Below, in pieces: positions 17,819 to 27,464 of a stretch of 64,000 nucleotides of DNA. Made by a program: the position numbers and the translations under genes. Source of the DNA: Collinsella sp. (GTDB lineage Bacteria; Actinomycetota; Coriobacteriia; Coriobacteriales; Coriobacteriaceae); assembly GCA_018382125.1 (NCBI GenBank), contig JAGZQO010000009.1, forward strand, positions 8,616 to 72,615, in the 5' to 3' direction. The notes under the pieces were generated by a model. It was not told where the DNA came from and made no database searches. It saw nothing but the letters and a program-made list of their open reading frames with translations. Each line of letters opens with the position of its first letter. The stretch's first letter is position 1.

Positions 17819-19378
17819 TTACTCCACCTCGCTCTGAGCGGTCTCGGTACCGAACACAGCGCGGTACATCGGCGTCGCGTGAAGTTCCTCGGTGCTCTGC
17901 TCGAGCACGATGCCGGTAGCGGTCTCCACACCGTGCACGAGGGGCAGCGGGGTGGCAATGCCAAACCACAAGATCATGACAGCCAGGATGATTTCGGGGA
18001 TAAGCATGAGCGCCGGGGCCTCATGCTTGCCCATGCCCTGGGGCGCATGGCCGAATACCGACTTGAGTGCGATACGGGTGAGCGCGGAGATGGCCACGGT
18101 AAGACCGAGGGCGACCACGACGACCAGCCACATGGGACCGGCGGTAACACCGGCGACAAAAGTCAGGAACTCAGAGATGAACATGCCAAAGGGCGGGAAG
18201 GCGGCAAGGCCGAGCAGCGCCAGGATGGCGAGCGCGGCGGTTGCGGGCGCAACCTCGACGACGCCCTGGATCTTGGCCAGGCTACGCGTGCCAAAGGCGT
18301 GCTGGATGTTGCCGGACACGCAGAAGTCAAGCGTCTTGGTAAAGCCGTGGAACACGCAGTGCAGCAGGGCCGCGGCGATACCCAGCGGGCCACCGATACC
18401 CAGGCACAGGGCGATAACGCCCACGTTCTCCACAGACGAGTACGCAAAGCGGCGCTTGAGGTCGTCCTGGCGAAACATCGAGAGTGCCGCCACCAAAATG
18501 GACAGCGTGCCGACGATCAACAGCAGAAGTTGCGGATACTCGGCACCCACGGCCTGGATGGTAAAGCCGTAGAAGCGCATGATCACAAGCATGGCACACT
18601 TAAGCAGAACACCCGAGAGCAGGGCCGAGACAGGACTCGGAGCCTGAGAGTGGGCATCGGGCAGCCAAGTGTGCATGGGGAACAGGCCAGCCTTGGTGCC
18701 AAAGCCGATCACGATAAACGCAAAGGCGAGGCGCATGAGCGTCGGGTCGAACTGGTCGGCATACGGCAGCACGCACGACAGGAATGCGGCCTCGTGGGCG
18801 TTGGGAATCACGTCGGCGGCGTTGGCGTAGATCAGCAGCGTACCGAACAGGCCAAATGCCACGCCGGCGGTACAGACCATCGCATACTTCCAAGAAGCCT
18901 CGAGGGCCGTCTTGTTCTTGTAGATACCCACCAGGAACACAGTGGAAAGCGTGGTTGCCTCCACGGCGGCCCACGTGAGGATCATGTTGTTGGACAGGCA
19001 CGCGAGCAGCATGGTGAACACAAACAGGCTAAACAGCGCAAAATACTGCTTGGCGCGCTCGGCGGGCATGGAGCCCTCCTCGATATCGGCCTTTACATAG
19101 GGCAGCGAGAACAGCCCCGTAAGAAAACCGATAAAGCCGATGAGCAGCACAAAGATGGCGCCCAGCGAATCGAGGTGGAACCACAGGCCAAGAGCGCTCG
19201 CGGTTTCGCCGCTCATAAGGACGTCGCCGGCCGTCATAATCGACAGCACCAGGACGGCTGCGACGGAGACCAGGTTGAGACCGGCAAACACGTTATAGGA
19301 CGTGTTCTTGGGCAAAAACGCCATGACCAGCGAGAACACCAAAGGAGTCGCGAGCAGGGCGAGAATCAACGTTTCCAT
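17819..19378 (-). CDS. hyfF: Hydrogenase membrane subunit HyfF (antiporter-like)
   Basis: A 519-residue multi-helix protein of the NuoL/M/N (Mrp antiporter) family. The conserved Glu helix LTWAAVEATTLSTVFLVG and the Lys segment GFGTKAGLFPMHTWLPDAH are both visible and would form part of a proton path. It is one of three antiporter-like subunits in the cluster, which makes the complex Hyf-like rather than the smaller Hyc form. Gaps to neighbours are three bases, so it is a firm operon member. Confidence 0.9.
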   Translation of the reverse strand: METLILALLATPLVFSLVMAFLPKNTSYNVFAGLNLVSVAAVLVLSIMTAGDVLMSGETASALGLWFHLDSLGAIFVLLIGFIGFLTGLFSLPYVKADIEEGSMPAERAKQYFALFSLFVFTMLLACLSNNMILTWAAVEATTLSTVFLVGIYKNKTALEASWKYAMVCTAGVAFGLFGTLLIYANAADVIPNAHEAAFLSCVLPYADQFDPTLMRLAFAFIVIGFGTKAGLFPMHTWLPDAHSQAPSPVSALLSGVLLKCAMLVIMRFYGFTIQAVGAEYPQLLLLIVGTLSILVAALSMFRQDDLKRRFAYSSVENVGVIALCLGIGGPLGIAAALLHCVFHGFTKTLDFCVSGNIQHAFGTRSLAKIQGVVEVAPATAALAILALLGLAAFPPFGMFISEFLTFVAGVTAGPMWLVVVVALGLTVAISALTRIALKSVFGHAPQGMGKHEAPALMLIPEIILAVMILWFGIATPLPLVHGVETATGIVLEQSTEELHATPMYRAVFGTETAQSEVE

Positions 19379-19381
19379 GGA

Positions 19382-20035
19382 CTACCCCCTCAGCTCGGAC
19401 AGGTCGCGCGCATCGAGCGAGTGGGAGTCGTCCCAAATGCGACGCACGACGATGGACATGATGATGACGGCAAAGATGGCGTCGGTGGCGATACCGATCT
19501 CGATGATCTCGGGAGCGGTGGGGGCCAAAAGCGCGAGCGTCACGTGGCTGCCGTTTTCCATAAGGCAGTATCCAAAAATCTGCTTCATGATGTTGCGCTG
19601 CGAGATGATGCAGGTGAGGCCCACGAAGAAGTGAGCGAAGCTAATAGCGAGCGCAGGCGTTGCGACCTCGGCCGTGGGCAGGCTGATCTGCGTCACAACG
19701 GCAAAGCAGATCGCGACCTCGACGGCGATGATGCAGATGGCCCACGCGGGCTTAAGGCCGGCCTTGAGCGATGCGTCGCTCGGCTCGCCCATCTTCTTGT
19801 ATGCGCGGTTGAGGATGTAAGGGACCAGGACGACCTTAGTGATAAAGGCAGATCCGGCCCACATAAGCAGCTCCTGCGCACCGGTAGTAGCACCGAGCGT
19901 AGCGAGCAGTCCCACGAGCACCAGCGACTGCACCGCATACCAGCGAATGGCGTGCTTGATGTTCTTGGAGACGACCACCATGGTGGACGTGACGATCAGA
20001 AGGCCGCCAAGGATGTTGACGATCGAATAACCCAT
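19382..20035 (-). CDS. hyfE: Hydrogenase membrane subunit HyfE (NuoK-like)
   Basis: A 217-residue membrane protein with about seven hydrophobic stretches. Its N-terminal region resembles NuoK/MrpC but is longer, as in HyfE. Charged residues inside helices (TKVVLVPYILNRAYK) fit a proton-channel role. It sits between hyfF (3-base gap) and hyfD (13-base gap). The assignment depends on size and position as much as on motifs. Confidence 0.85.
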   Translation of the reverse strand: MGYSIVNILGGLLIVTSTMVVVSKNIKHAIRWYAVQSLVLVGLLATLGATTGAQELLMWAGSAFITKVVLVPYILNRAYKKMGEPSDASLKAGLKPAWAICIIAVEVAICFAVVTQISLPTAEVATPALAISFAHFFVGLTCIISQRNIMKQIFGYCLMENGSHVTLALLAPTAPEIIEIGIATDAIFAVIIMSIVVRRIWDDSHSLDARDLSELRG

Positions 20036-20048
20036 GTCGTTCTACCTC

Positions 20049-21506
20049 CTAACCGATCCAGCTGGCCGAAAGCGGGCCGCTGACGATGACCATGATGATG
20101 AGCACGATGAACACGAACGCCATCGCGCGGGGAAGCGGGGCTCCCGCAGCGACCTCGTCGCTCGGCTCGCCGGGCAGGCAATAGCCCATCCACTTGAGGA
20201 ACCAGGCGAAGGTGGCGACGGTCTCGGCGACCATGATGCACACGAGCACCAGGATCGCGACGTTGCCGGCACCCACAGAGAAGCCGCCGGCGATAATCTG
20301 GAACTTCGAGAAGAACGTGTTCATGGGCGGCACGCCGGCAATAGCGAGCGCGGCGACACCGAAGCCCACGCCCGAGATCGGGTACTTCTTTACGATGCCG
20401 CGAAGCTTGGGCAGCATACGCGTGCCGAGCGTAAAGGAGAACGAACCGGCGATCAGGAAGAACAGCGTCTTGGCGAAAGCGTGGTTAAAGATGTGGCAGA
20501 CGGCGCCATCGAAGGCCAGCTGGCTGCCAAAGACCGAAAGGCCCAGACCAAAGAACACATAGGAGAGCTGGGCGATCGTGGAAAAGGCCAGCAGACGCTT
20601 CATGTCCTTTTGCGGCAGGTACATAAGGAAGCCAAAGAGCATGGTGACCATGGCGTCGATAATGGCGACCCAACCCACGATCTCGGGGATCTCGCCGGCA
20701 GAGACGAGTGCACGCGCGAACACGCACACGCCGACCTTAACCATCGAGGCGCCATGCAGGTAGGCCGAAACAGGCGTCGGCGCCTCCATGGCCGAAGGCA
20801 GCCACATGTACATGGGAACCTGTGCGGACTTGGCCCAGGCCGCAAACAGCACGAGCAAAAGAACGATAGCCTTGAGCTTGGCGTCGAGGCCGGCAATCGC
20901 GGTAATGGCGAAGGTACCGGTATGGGCAAACACGATGGCGGCGCCCAGATACAGGCCAAGCGCACCGATATGCGTAATGATCAGAGCCTTCATGCCGGCC
21001 TTCTTGGCCGTAGGCGTCATGTAGTAGCTAATGAGGCCCCAAGAGCACGCACCCGTGATCTCAAAGAACACGAGCTGGCCCAAAAGGGTCGAGCTGTACA
21101 CAAGACCGGCCATGGCGCCGATGAAGGTCGCGAGGTACGCGTAGAAGCGACGACGCGGTGCGTCGGGATGCTCACGGTTATTCTCGCTCATATAGGGAAT
21201 CGAATAGATCACGACAAGCAGGCCGATACCCACAAAGGCGGGCGCGAGCAGCGTGCTCATGCGATCGAAGGTGAATCCCATGACGAGGGTCTGCCCAAAC
21301 GAGATCAGGGGGACCTGCGTGTCGGGCATGCCGGCGCCAGCGAAATTCGCGGCGAGGGCGATGGTGCAGACCGTCGAGACGGCGGCACCCAAAACGCTGA
21401 ACCACTTGGCGTACGGACGGGGGAACAGGGCGACAAGCACCGAGGCCACCATCGGGGCCGCGATAGCGACCAAGCCGAGAAGGGACAGACTGACTGCAAA
21501 TGACAT
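20049..21506 (-). CDS. hyfD: Hydrogenase membrane subunit HyfD (antiporter-like)
   Basis: A 485-residue NuoL/M/N-family subunit. It shows the Glu helix LGQLVFFEITGACSWGLI and the pair AAWAKSAQVPMYMWLP and EAPTPVSAYLHGASMVK, diagnostic for the quinone-oxidoreductase/antiporter module. It probably contributes to proton or Na+ translocation coupled to H2 formation. The ATG at 21506 is followed by a short hydrophobic start typical of the family. It is co-directional with hyfC, 15 bases apart. Confidence 0.9.
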   Translation of the reverse strand: MSFAVSLSLLGLVAIAAPMVASVLVALFPRPYAKWFSVLGAAVSTVCTIALAANFAGAGMPDTQVPLISFGQTLVMGFTFDRMSTLLAPAFVGIGLLVVIYSIPYMSENNREHPDAPRRRFYAYLATFIGAMAGLVYSSTLLGQLVFFEITGACSWGLISYYMTPTAKKAGMKALIITHIGALGLYLGAAIVFAHTGTFAITAIAGLDAKLKAIVLLLVLFAAWAKSAQVPMYMWLPSAMEAPTPVSAYLHGASMVKVGVCVFARALVSAGEIPEIVGWVAIIDAMVTMLFGFLMYLPQKDMKRLLAFSTIAQLSYVFFGLGLSVFGSQLAFDGAVCHIFNHAFAKTLFFLIAGSFSFTLGTRMLPKLRGIVKKYPISGVGFGVAALAIAGVPPMNTFFSKFQIIAGGFSVGAGNVAILVLVCIMVAETVATFAWFLKWMGYCLPGEPSDEVAAGAPLPRAMAFVFIVLIIMVIVSGPLSASWIG

Positions 21507-21521
21507 TGTTTCTCCCTTCTC

Positions 21522-22448
21522 CTACACGCCGACGACCACGAAGACAAACGCCAGAACGGCGATGCCCACGACGGCCCAGGTCTGATTGCCAAGAACCTTA
21601 AAACGCGAGCGCGAGCAGGAGTTCTCGATCACGCCGCATACGACAAAGTCGATAAGGCACTTCACCAGGAAGATGACTGCGCCCAGAACGGCGGCTGCGC
21701 CTACGGTTGCGGGCTCGCCCCAGGGGACGAAGATCGCGCAGAACCAGGCGACGACCAGGACCTGCTTCATGGACATGGCGAGCTTGGCCATCGCAAGCGA
21801 CGGGCCGGAAAGCTCGGCGAGCGGACCCTCCTGAAGCTCCTGCTCGGCCTCGGCCTGATCAAACGGCAGCTTGCCGAGTTCCATGTAGCAGGCGATCGCA
21901 AAGGCGATGCCGGCGAGGATCACGGCGACCGGCGCATCGATGGCGCCCGTCATGATGTGCTGACCCATGGTAGCGATGTCGGTGGAGCCGCACACCAGGG
22001 CGGCGGCAAACAGCGCCAGCAGCATGGACGGCTCGATGAGCACGCTCATGAGCAGCTCGCGAACGCCGCCGATGCCGGCGTAGGCGTTGGACGAATCCAC
22101 GCCGCAGAGGGCGAAGAAGAAGCGGGCGAGCGCCAAGCTGTACATGATGGTGATGGCGTCACCAAAGACCGGGATGGGGCTTTGTGCCGTAAAGAGCGGC
22201 AGGCCCATCGCGAGCATAAAGGCGACGGCGAAGAACAGCGGCGGCATAATGCGCAGCGCAAAGCTCGCGTCCTCGCTCTGGGACTCGGGGCGCGCAAAGA
22301 GCTTGGCCAGGTCGCGATAGTCCTGCATGATGCTGGGTCCGCGACGGTTGTGCATCTTGGCGCGGATCACGCGGCCGAGACCGGAGAAGAAAGGCGCGAC
22401 GGCCATGACGACCACGCCCTGCAGAACGGCAAGTACGATGTTGTTCAT
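21522..22448 (-). CDS. hyfC: Hydrogenase membrane anchor HyfC (NuoH-like)
   Basis: A 308-residue protein that connects the soluble hydrogenase arm to the membrane part. Recognisable NuoH features are RRGPSIMQDYRDLAKLF near residue 36 and the acidic loop LPFDQAEAEQELQEGPLAE near 195, which in the family contacts the small subunit. About eight transmembrane segments are seen. It lies 12 bases after hyfB. Confidence 0.92.
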   Translation of the reverse strand: MNNIVLAVLQGVVVMAVAPFFSGLGRVIRAKMHNRRGPSIMQDYRDLAKLFARPESQSEDASFALRIMPPLFFAVAFMLAMGLPLFTAQSPIPVFGDAITIMYSLALARFFFALCGVDSSNAYAGIGGVRELLMSVLIEPSMLLALFAAALVCGSTDIATMGQHIMTGAIDAPVAVILAGIAFAIACYMELGKLPFDQAEAEQELQEGPLAELSGPSLAMAKLAMSMKQVLVVAWFCAIFVPWGEPATVGAAAVLGAVIFLVKCLIDFVVCGVIENSCSRSRFKVLGNQTWAVVGIAVLAFVFVVVGV

Positions 22449-22460
22449 GCTCTCCCCTCC

Positions 22461-24479
22461 TTAACCCATTTGCACGGCGAGCACGAGGAACACCACGAGT
22501 GCCGCGACGATGTAGCAGATATAGATGCTGTAGTTGCCGCCCTCGAGCTTAGTCGCGAGGTCGGCGAGCTTCTCGACACCCTTATGCGGGGCATCGACGA
22601 GAACCTTGTCGGGTACGGGCTTCACAGCCTCGGCCACACCGGTGAGCTTCTGGAAGAAGTGCGCGATGGACCAACAGACGGCCGTGCAGCGGTCACGCAA
22701 CGTGTAGAGCGGCTGCATAAACCAGGACACCTCGGAGGCAAAGGTCGTGGCCACGACGGGCATATGCTCGTTGGGAGCATAGCCGCATGCCCACGGCTGG
22801 GACTTCTGCACCTTGCCGACGGTCTTGAGCTTGCGATAACCGCAGGCAAGGCCGACGAGCACCACGAGCGCAATAGCGATCGCGGGCGTGGAGGTGGCAG
22901 CGCCGGAGTACTGGTTCATGAGCTGCATGCCCTCGGTAGCAAACACGCCACCGTACGGATGCAGCACGGACGCGGCGACATCGACCAGCACGGGCGCGAT
23001 CACGGGAGCGCCAATGCCCAGCACGACGCAGATGGCCGCGAGCAGGCCCTGCGCAAACACCATGGGGGCGGGAACCTCCTTGGCATTAGCCGCGGCCTCG
23101 GAGCGGGGCGCGGAGGCAAAGGAGACGCCATAGGCCTTGACGAAGCACGTGACGGCCAGCGCGCCGGTAATGGCAAGTGCGACGGCAGCGAACACGGCCA
23201 CGATCATGACGGCCTTGTCACCCTGCATGGCGGCGTTAAAGAGCGACTGGTAGGTAAACCACTCGGACACAAAGCCGTTGAAGGGCGGAATGGCCGAAAT
23301 GGCAAGCGCGCCAACGAGGAAGCAGATGGCCGTTGCCGGCATACGACGGAACAGGCCGCCCATCTTCTCCATATTGCGCGTACCCGTGGAGTACAGCAGC
23401 GCACCGGCGCCCAAGAACAGCTCGCCCTTAAACATTGCGTGGTTAAACGTGTGGTAGAGGGCGGCCATCAGAGCCAGGACGGCGATGCCGACCGAGTTGA
23501 GCGCCATAGCGGCCATGGAGGCGCCGACGCCGAGCAGAATGATGCCGATGTTCTCGACGGAGTGATAGGCCAGCAAGCGCTTGATGTCATGCTCCTGCAG
23601 GGCGAAGGCCACGCCGAGGACCGACGAGATCGCACCGAAGACCATGGCCATAAGACCCCACCAGACCTGAACGCCCGAGGCGGAGAGCAGGTCGAGGCCC
23701 ACCTTGAGGATGCCGAAGATACCGATCTTGATCATGCCGCCGGACATGAGGGCCGACACGTTGGACGGCGCCTCGGGATGCGCCTTGGGCAGCCAGCCGT
23801 GCAGCGGGATGATACCGGCCTTGGCGCCAAAGCCAAAGAAGGCGAGCACGAAGCACACGGATGCGACCGCGGGGCTAAACTGCGTAGCGCGGAAATCCGC
23901 AAAGGCAAACGAGCCGCCGGCGAAGTTGGTCATGGCGAGGAAGCTCGCCATGATGAGCACAAAGCCCACGTGCGCGATCACAAAGTAGAGCCAACCGCCA
24001 TGGATGGAGTTCTCGTTCTCCTCGATCACGACCAGGAAGTACGAGGTCAGCGACATGAGCTCAAAGGCGACCAGGAACCAAAACACGTTGTCGGCGGTGA
24101 TGACGAGCATCATGGACACCACGAAGGTGTTAAAGAAGAAGCCGGCGCGGCCCTTTTTGCCCGGGTACTCATCAAAGTAGTTGAGACCGTAAATCGAACC
24201 GGCAAACGCGAGCACCGAGATGAGCGCCATGAACAGGCCGGACAGCTGATTGAGCAGCAGCTGGAAATGGGCAAACGGGAAAAACACGATGGTGTCGACC
24301 GACGTGACATCGCCCAGCACGGCCTGGATACCGGCCACAAACGAAAGAACCGCGGCGACGGCGCCGATAAGGCAGCCGGCGGTCTTGGCGGCGTTATCGG
24401 CCTTGATCAGCAGAACCGAGGCGAGCGCACCGATGCACGAGACGGCAAGCGATGCGATAAACAGCGTCATGCTATCCAT
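22461..24479 (-). CDS. hyfB: Hydrogenase membrane subunit HyfB/HycC (NuoL-like)
   Basis: A 672-residue membrane subunit with about 16 helices. Conserved elements are LVAFELMSLTSYFLVV (Glu helix), FGFGAKAGIIPLHGWLPKAH (Lys helix) and EAPSNVSALMSG. The C-terminal long extension (from about 560 on) with CGYAPNEHMPV is the HycC/HyfB-specific tail rather than the NuoL lateral helix. It overlaps the upstream ferredoxin gene hyfA by eight bases, which supports translational coupling. Confidence 0.92.
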   Translation of the reverse strand: MDSMTLFIASLAVSCIGALASVLLIKADNAAKTAGCLIGAVAAVLSFVAGIQAVLGDVTSVDTIVFFPFAHFQLLLNQLSGLFMALISVLAFAGSIYGLNYFDEYPGKKGRAGFFFNTFVVSMMLVITADNVFWFLVAFELMSLTSYFLVVIEENENSIHGGWLYFVIAHVGFVLIMASFLAMTNFAGGSFAFADFRATQFSPAVASVCFVLAFFGFGAKAGIIPLHGWLPKAHPEAPSNVSALMSGGMIKIGIFGILKVGLDLLSASGVQVWWGLMAMVFGAISSVLGVAFALQEHDIKRLLAYHSVENIGIILLGVGASMAAMALNSVGIAVLALMAALYHTFNHAMFKGELFLGAGALLYSTGTRNMEKMGGLFRRMPATAICFLVGALAISAIPPFNGFVSEWFTYQSLFNAAMQGDKAVMIVAVFAAVALAITGALAVTCFVKAYGVSFASAPRSEAAANAKEVPAPMVFAQGLLAAICVVLGIGAPVIAPVLVDVAASVLHPYGGVFATEGMQLMNQYSGAATSTPAIAIALVVLVGLACGYRKLKTVGKVQKSQPWACGYAPNEHMPVVATTFASEVSWFMQPLYTLRDRCTAVCWSIAHFFQKLTGVAEAVKPVPDKVLVDAPHKGVEKLADLATKLEGGNYSIYICYIVAALVVFLVLAVQMG

Positions 24480-25089
24480 TGTTTACGCTCCCTTCTGCTT
24501 TCTCGGACAGGCCCTGGGCCACAGCGGTAACGTCGACAACCGGACCGTTTTCGATCGAGCGCAGGCGCTTGGCCTCGTCGAGCTCGCGATCGGCCGCGCC
24601 GCCCATGACGGTCAGCGCCTTGGTGGGGCACGCCGCCACACAATGCGGGCCGTCCGGATCGAAGGCGCACAGGTCGCACTTGATAGCGCAGGTGTACTGG
24701 CCGGGAGCCCACGTAAGCAGGCTGCTCAGGGACTTAGGATACGAAGGCGTCGGGTCGCACATGCCTGCGACACCGGCGATAGACGTGCCATCGGGATGGA
24801 TGGCTCCGAAGGGGCACGCGATGGCGCACAGCCTGCACCCGATGCACTCCTGCTCCTTGACGTGGATGCGATCGCCATCGTGCTCGATGGCATTCACCGG
24901 GCAAACCTCGGCGCAGGGGGCACCCTCGCAATGGTGGCAGGCAAGGGCGGCCGAAATACCGCCGGTCTTCACGAGCGCCAGGCGCGGCGTATCCTGAAGA
25001 CCCTGCATCCGGTGGGCGTCGGCACAGGCGGACTGGCATGTTCCGCAGCCGATGCACCTCTCCGGGTTGATGTCGATGAAGCGGTTCAT
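24472..25089 (-). CDS. hyfA: Four-cluster ferredoxin subunit HyfA/HycB-like
   Basis: A 205-residue electron carrier with four 4Fe-4S motifs: CIGCGTCQSACADAH, CHHCEGAPCAEVCP, CIGCRLCAIACP and CDLCAFDPDGPHCVAACP. This 16Fe layout is the HycB/HydN type that docks to FdhH and hands electrons to the hydrogenase arm. The ATG at 25089 follows AAAGGAAG at normal spacing; an in-frame GTG two codons earlier is too close to that RBS. It starts 78 bases after fdhA. It is a paralogue of hydN at 27465, so two such proteins flank fdhA. Confidence 0.92.
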   Translation of the reverse strand: MNRFIDINPERCIGCGTCQSACADAHRMQGLQDTPRLALVKTGGISAALACHHCEGAPCAEVCPVNAIEHDGDRIHVKEQECIGCRLCAIACPFGAIHPDGTSIAGVAGMCDPTPSYPKSLSSLLTWAPGQYTCAIKCDLCAFDPDGPHCVAACPTKALTVMGGAADRELDEAKRLRSIENGPVVDVTAVAQGLSEKAEGSVNNG

Positions 25090-25167
25090 CCCCACTTCCT
25101 TTCAAAATAACGGGCCGGGCTCCCGAACGTACGGGACGCCCGGCCCAAAAAGCCAACGAGAACGGGA

Positions 25168-27390
25168 CTACACGATTTGGTTCACGTGCGTCTCGTCGTC
25201 GAACTTGGCGACGCCGGGCTCAACGTCCTGGGGAGCGGCGGCGTCCACCAGAGCCTGCTTGAGCTCGGTGTACTGACGCTCCACCTCGCCCTCGGCCCAG
25301 ACCTGGTCGGCGATTGGATCGACCTGGCAGGCGGAGAACTTGTCCTCGGGCGTATGCGAGACCGGGTCGACCTTGTGAATGGTCAGCTCGTTGCACTTGC
25401 CAATCCACCACTGGTAGGTCATATAGACCGTGCCCTTGTTGATACGGTCGCTCACGTCGGCGCGGCTGTATACCTGGCCGCGGCGGCTGTGAATCGAGAC
25501 GATGTCGCCGTTCTTGATGCCGCGCGCCTGGGCGTCCGCGGGATTCATGCGGACAAAGCCGGGCTCGTCGGCGAGCAGCGCCAGCGTCTTGCAGTTGCCG
25601 GTCATCGAGCGGCAACTGTAGTGGCCGACCTCACGGACGGTGCACAGGATGAGCGGGTACTCATCGTCGGGAAGCTCGGAGGGCGCCTCCCAGTCGTGCG
25701 CCATCAGGTTGGCGCGGCCGTCCTTGGTGGTGAACTTGCCACCAGCGAACATGTCGGGCGTACCGTGGTCGTTCACATCGGTGCTCTTGACGGGCCACTG
25801 GGCGTAACCGCCCTCGGGAGCCATCTTCTCGTAGGTCGCGCCCACAAAGTTGGGGCACAGGCTGATGCACTCGTTCCAGATCTGCTCGGTGTTGTCGTAG
25901 TGCATGGGGTAACCCATACGTGTAGACAGGTCCGCGAAGATCTCCCAGTCGTGACGGCACTCGCCCTTGGGAGGAACGGCCGCGTCAAAGTGCTGGAAGC
26001 TACGGTCGGATGCGGTAAAGACACCTTCGTGCTCGCCCCAAGAGGTAGCGGGCAGGATGACGTCGGCGAGCATGGTCGTCTGCGTCATAAAGATGTCCTG
26101 GCAAATGAACAGATCCAGCTCGGAGAGCGTCTTGCGCATACCGGCCGAATCGGGCTCGGTCTGCACCGGGTCCTCGCCGTAGTTGTAGAAGCAGTGCACC
26201 TTGCCCTCGTCGACCAGGTGGCCCAGGTCGGTGAGCTTGTAGCCCTCCTCGAGCGGGAGCTTTTCCTCGGGCACGCCCCAAGCCTTGGCAAACTTGGCAC
26301 GCACAGCCGGGTCGGTGACCTTCTGGTAGCCAGGGTACAGGTTGGGCAGCATGCCCATATCGCAGGAGCCCTGGACGTTGTTCTGACCGCGCACGGGCGC
26401 GAGGCCGGAATTGGGTTTGCCGATCTGGCCGGCAACGCAGGCGATGGAGGCGATGGTGTGCACCGTCTTCAGGTTCTGCTTCTGCTGGCATACGCCCATG
26501 CCCCAGCCAATGATGGCAGAGGGCTTCGCCGTGGCGTACATCTCGGCAGCTTGGTGGATCAACGCGGGCTCGACACCCGTGATGTCCTGTACGGATTCGG
26601 GAGTGTAGTTCTTGATGGTCTCCCACCACTCGTCAAAGCCGTTCGTGTGCTCGGCGACGAATTCCTTGTCGTAGAGGCCATCGTTGACCAAGCAGTTGGC
26701 AAAGGCGTTGAGGAACGCAACGTTGCAACCGTTCTTGATCGGAAGGTAGAGATCGGCGATACGCGCGGTTTCGATATGGCGCGGGTCGGCGACGATGATC
26801 TTGCAACCCTTTTCTTTGGCTCGCACGATACGCCTTGCGACGATGGGGTGCGAATCGGCAGGGTTATAGCCGAAGAGGAAAATGCAGCCCGCATCCTCCA
26901 TACCGGGGATGGAGCATGACATGCAACCTGAACCAACCGTGTCCATCAGACCGAGGACAGTAGGGCCGTGTCAAGTACGGGCGCAGTTGTCTACGCTGTG
27001 GGTGCCGATGCACGCACGCGTAAACTGCTGCATGACGTAGTTCGCCTCATTGCCGCCGCCTCGCGAAGAGCCGGTGGTCATGACAGCGTTAGGACCATAT
27101 TCGTCAATTATGGCCTGCATCTTAGATGCGGTGAAATCCAGTGCCTCGTCCCAGCTTACGCGCTCAAGATCCGCGCCCTTGGTGCGGCGGATCATCGGGT
27201 GCAGTACGCGGGGAGTCAAGATCTTGGTGTCGTTGATGAAGTCGTAGCCGCTCATGCCCTTAAGGCACAGCTCGCTCTGGTTGGTGATGCCGTTGAGCGG
27301 TTCGGTACCCACGACCTGGCCGTTTTGGACCAAGAGGTTAAACTGGCAACCGGCGCCGCAGTACGGGCAAATCACTTTATGCTTCTCCAT
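25168..27390 (-). CDS. fdhF: Selenocysteine-containing formate dehydrogenase catalytic subunit (FdhF/FdhA); UGA at codon 140
   Basis: Oxidises formate to CO2 in the cytoplasm with a bis-MGD Mo site and one 4Fe-4S cluster. The N-terminus has CPYCGAGCQFNLLV and LCLKG. The frame reads CART, then UGA (bases 26973-26971), then HGPTVLGL, the exact environment of the Mo-ligating selenocysteine in FdhF (E. coli also residue 140). The halves on either side are in one frame, 740 residues in all, near the 715 of E. coli FdhF. GGAGGG precedes the ATG at 27390. The C-terminal segment has NPADAQARGIKNGD, typical of the dinucleotide-binding domain. Automatic annotation would split it into two genes. Confidence 0.95.
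26940..26973 (-). promoter_or_regulatory. SECIS hairpin of fdhF with its UGA codon
   Basis: The UGA is at 26973-26971. Directly downstream, TGTCC (26959-26955) pairs with GGACA (26944-26940) around a loop containing GGTCTG. The loop begins 17 bases after the UGA. The E. coli fdhF SECIS has a similar UGA-CAC-GGC-CC start and a GGTCTG loop. Confidence 0.8.
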
Positions 27391-27464
27391 GACACCCTCC
27401 TTCCTTTCTCTGCTACCGAATACTCGGTACTTATTTGACAATCATTGGGCCTGTCGCCCGACGC

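Noticed and set aside
15845..20083. A 1412-codon plus-strand open frame
   Set aside because: Antisense to hyfE, hyfF and the hydrogenase large subunit. Low-complexity His/Asp-rich translation is typical of the opposite strand of GC-rich genes.
21957..24530. An 857-codon plus-strand open frame
   Set aside because: Antisense to hyfB and hyfC, with no RBS or recognised motif.
25168..27390. fdhF as a nonsense-disrupted pseudogene
   Set aside because: The UGA is exactly at the selenocysteine position, a SECIS hairpin follows, frame and length are intact, and the full Sec machinery is encoded nearby.
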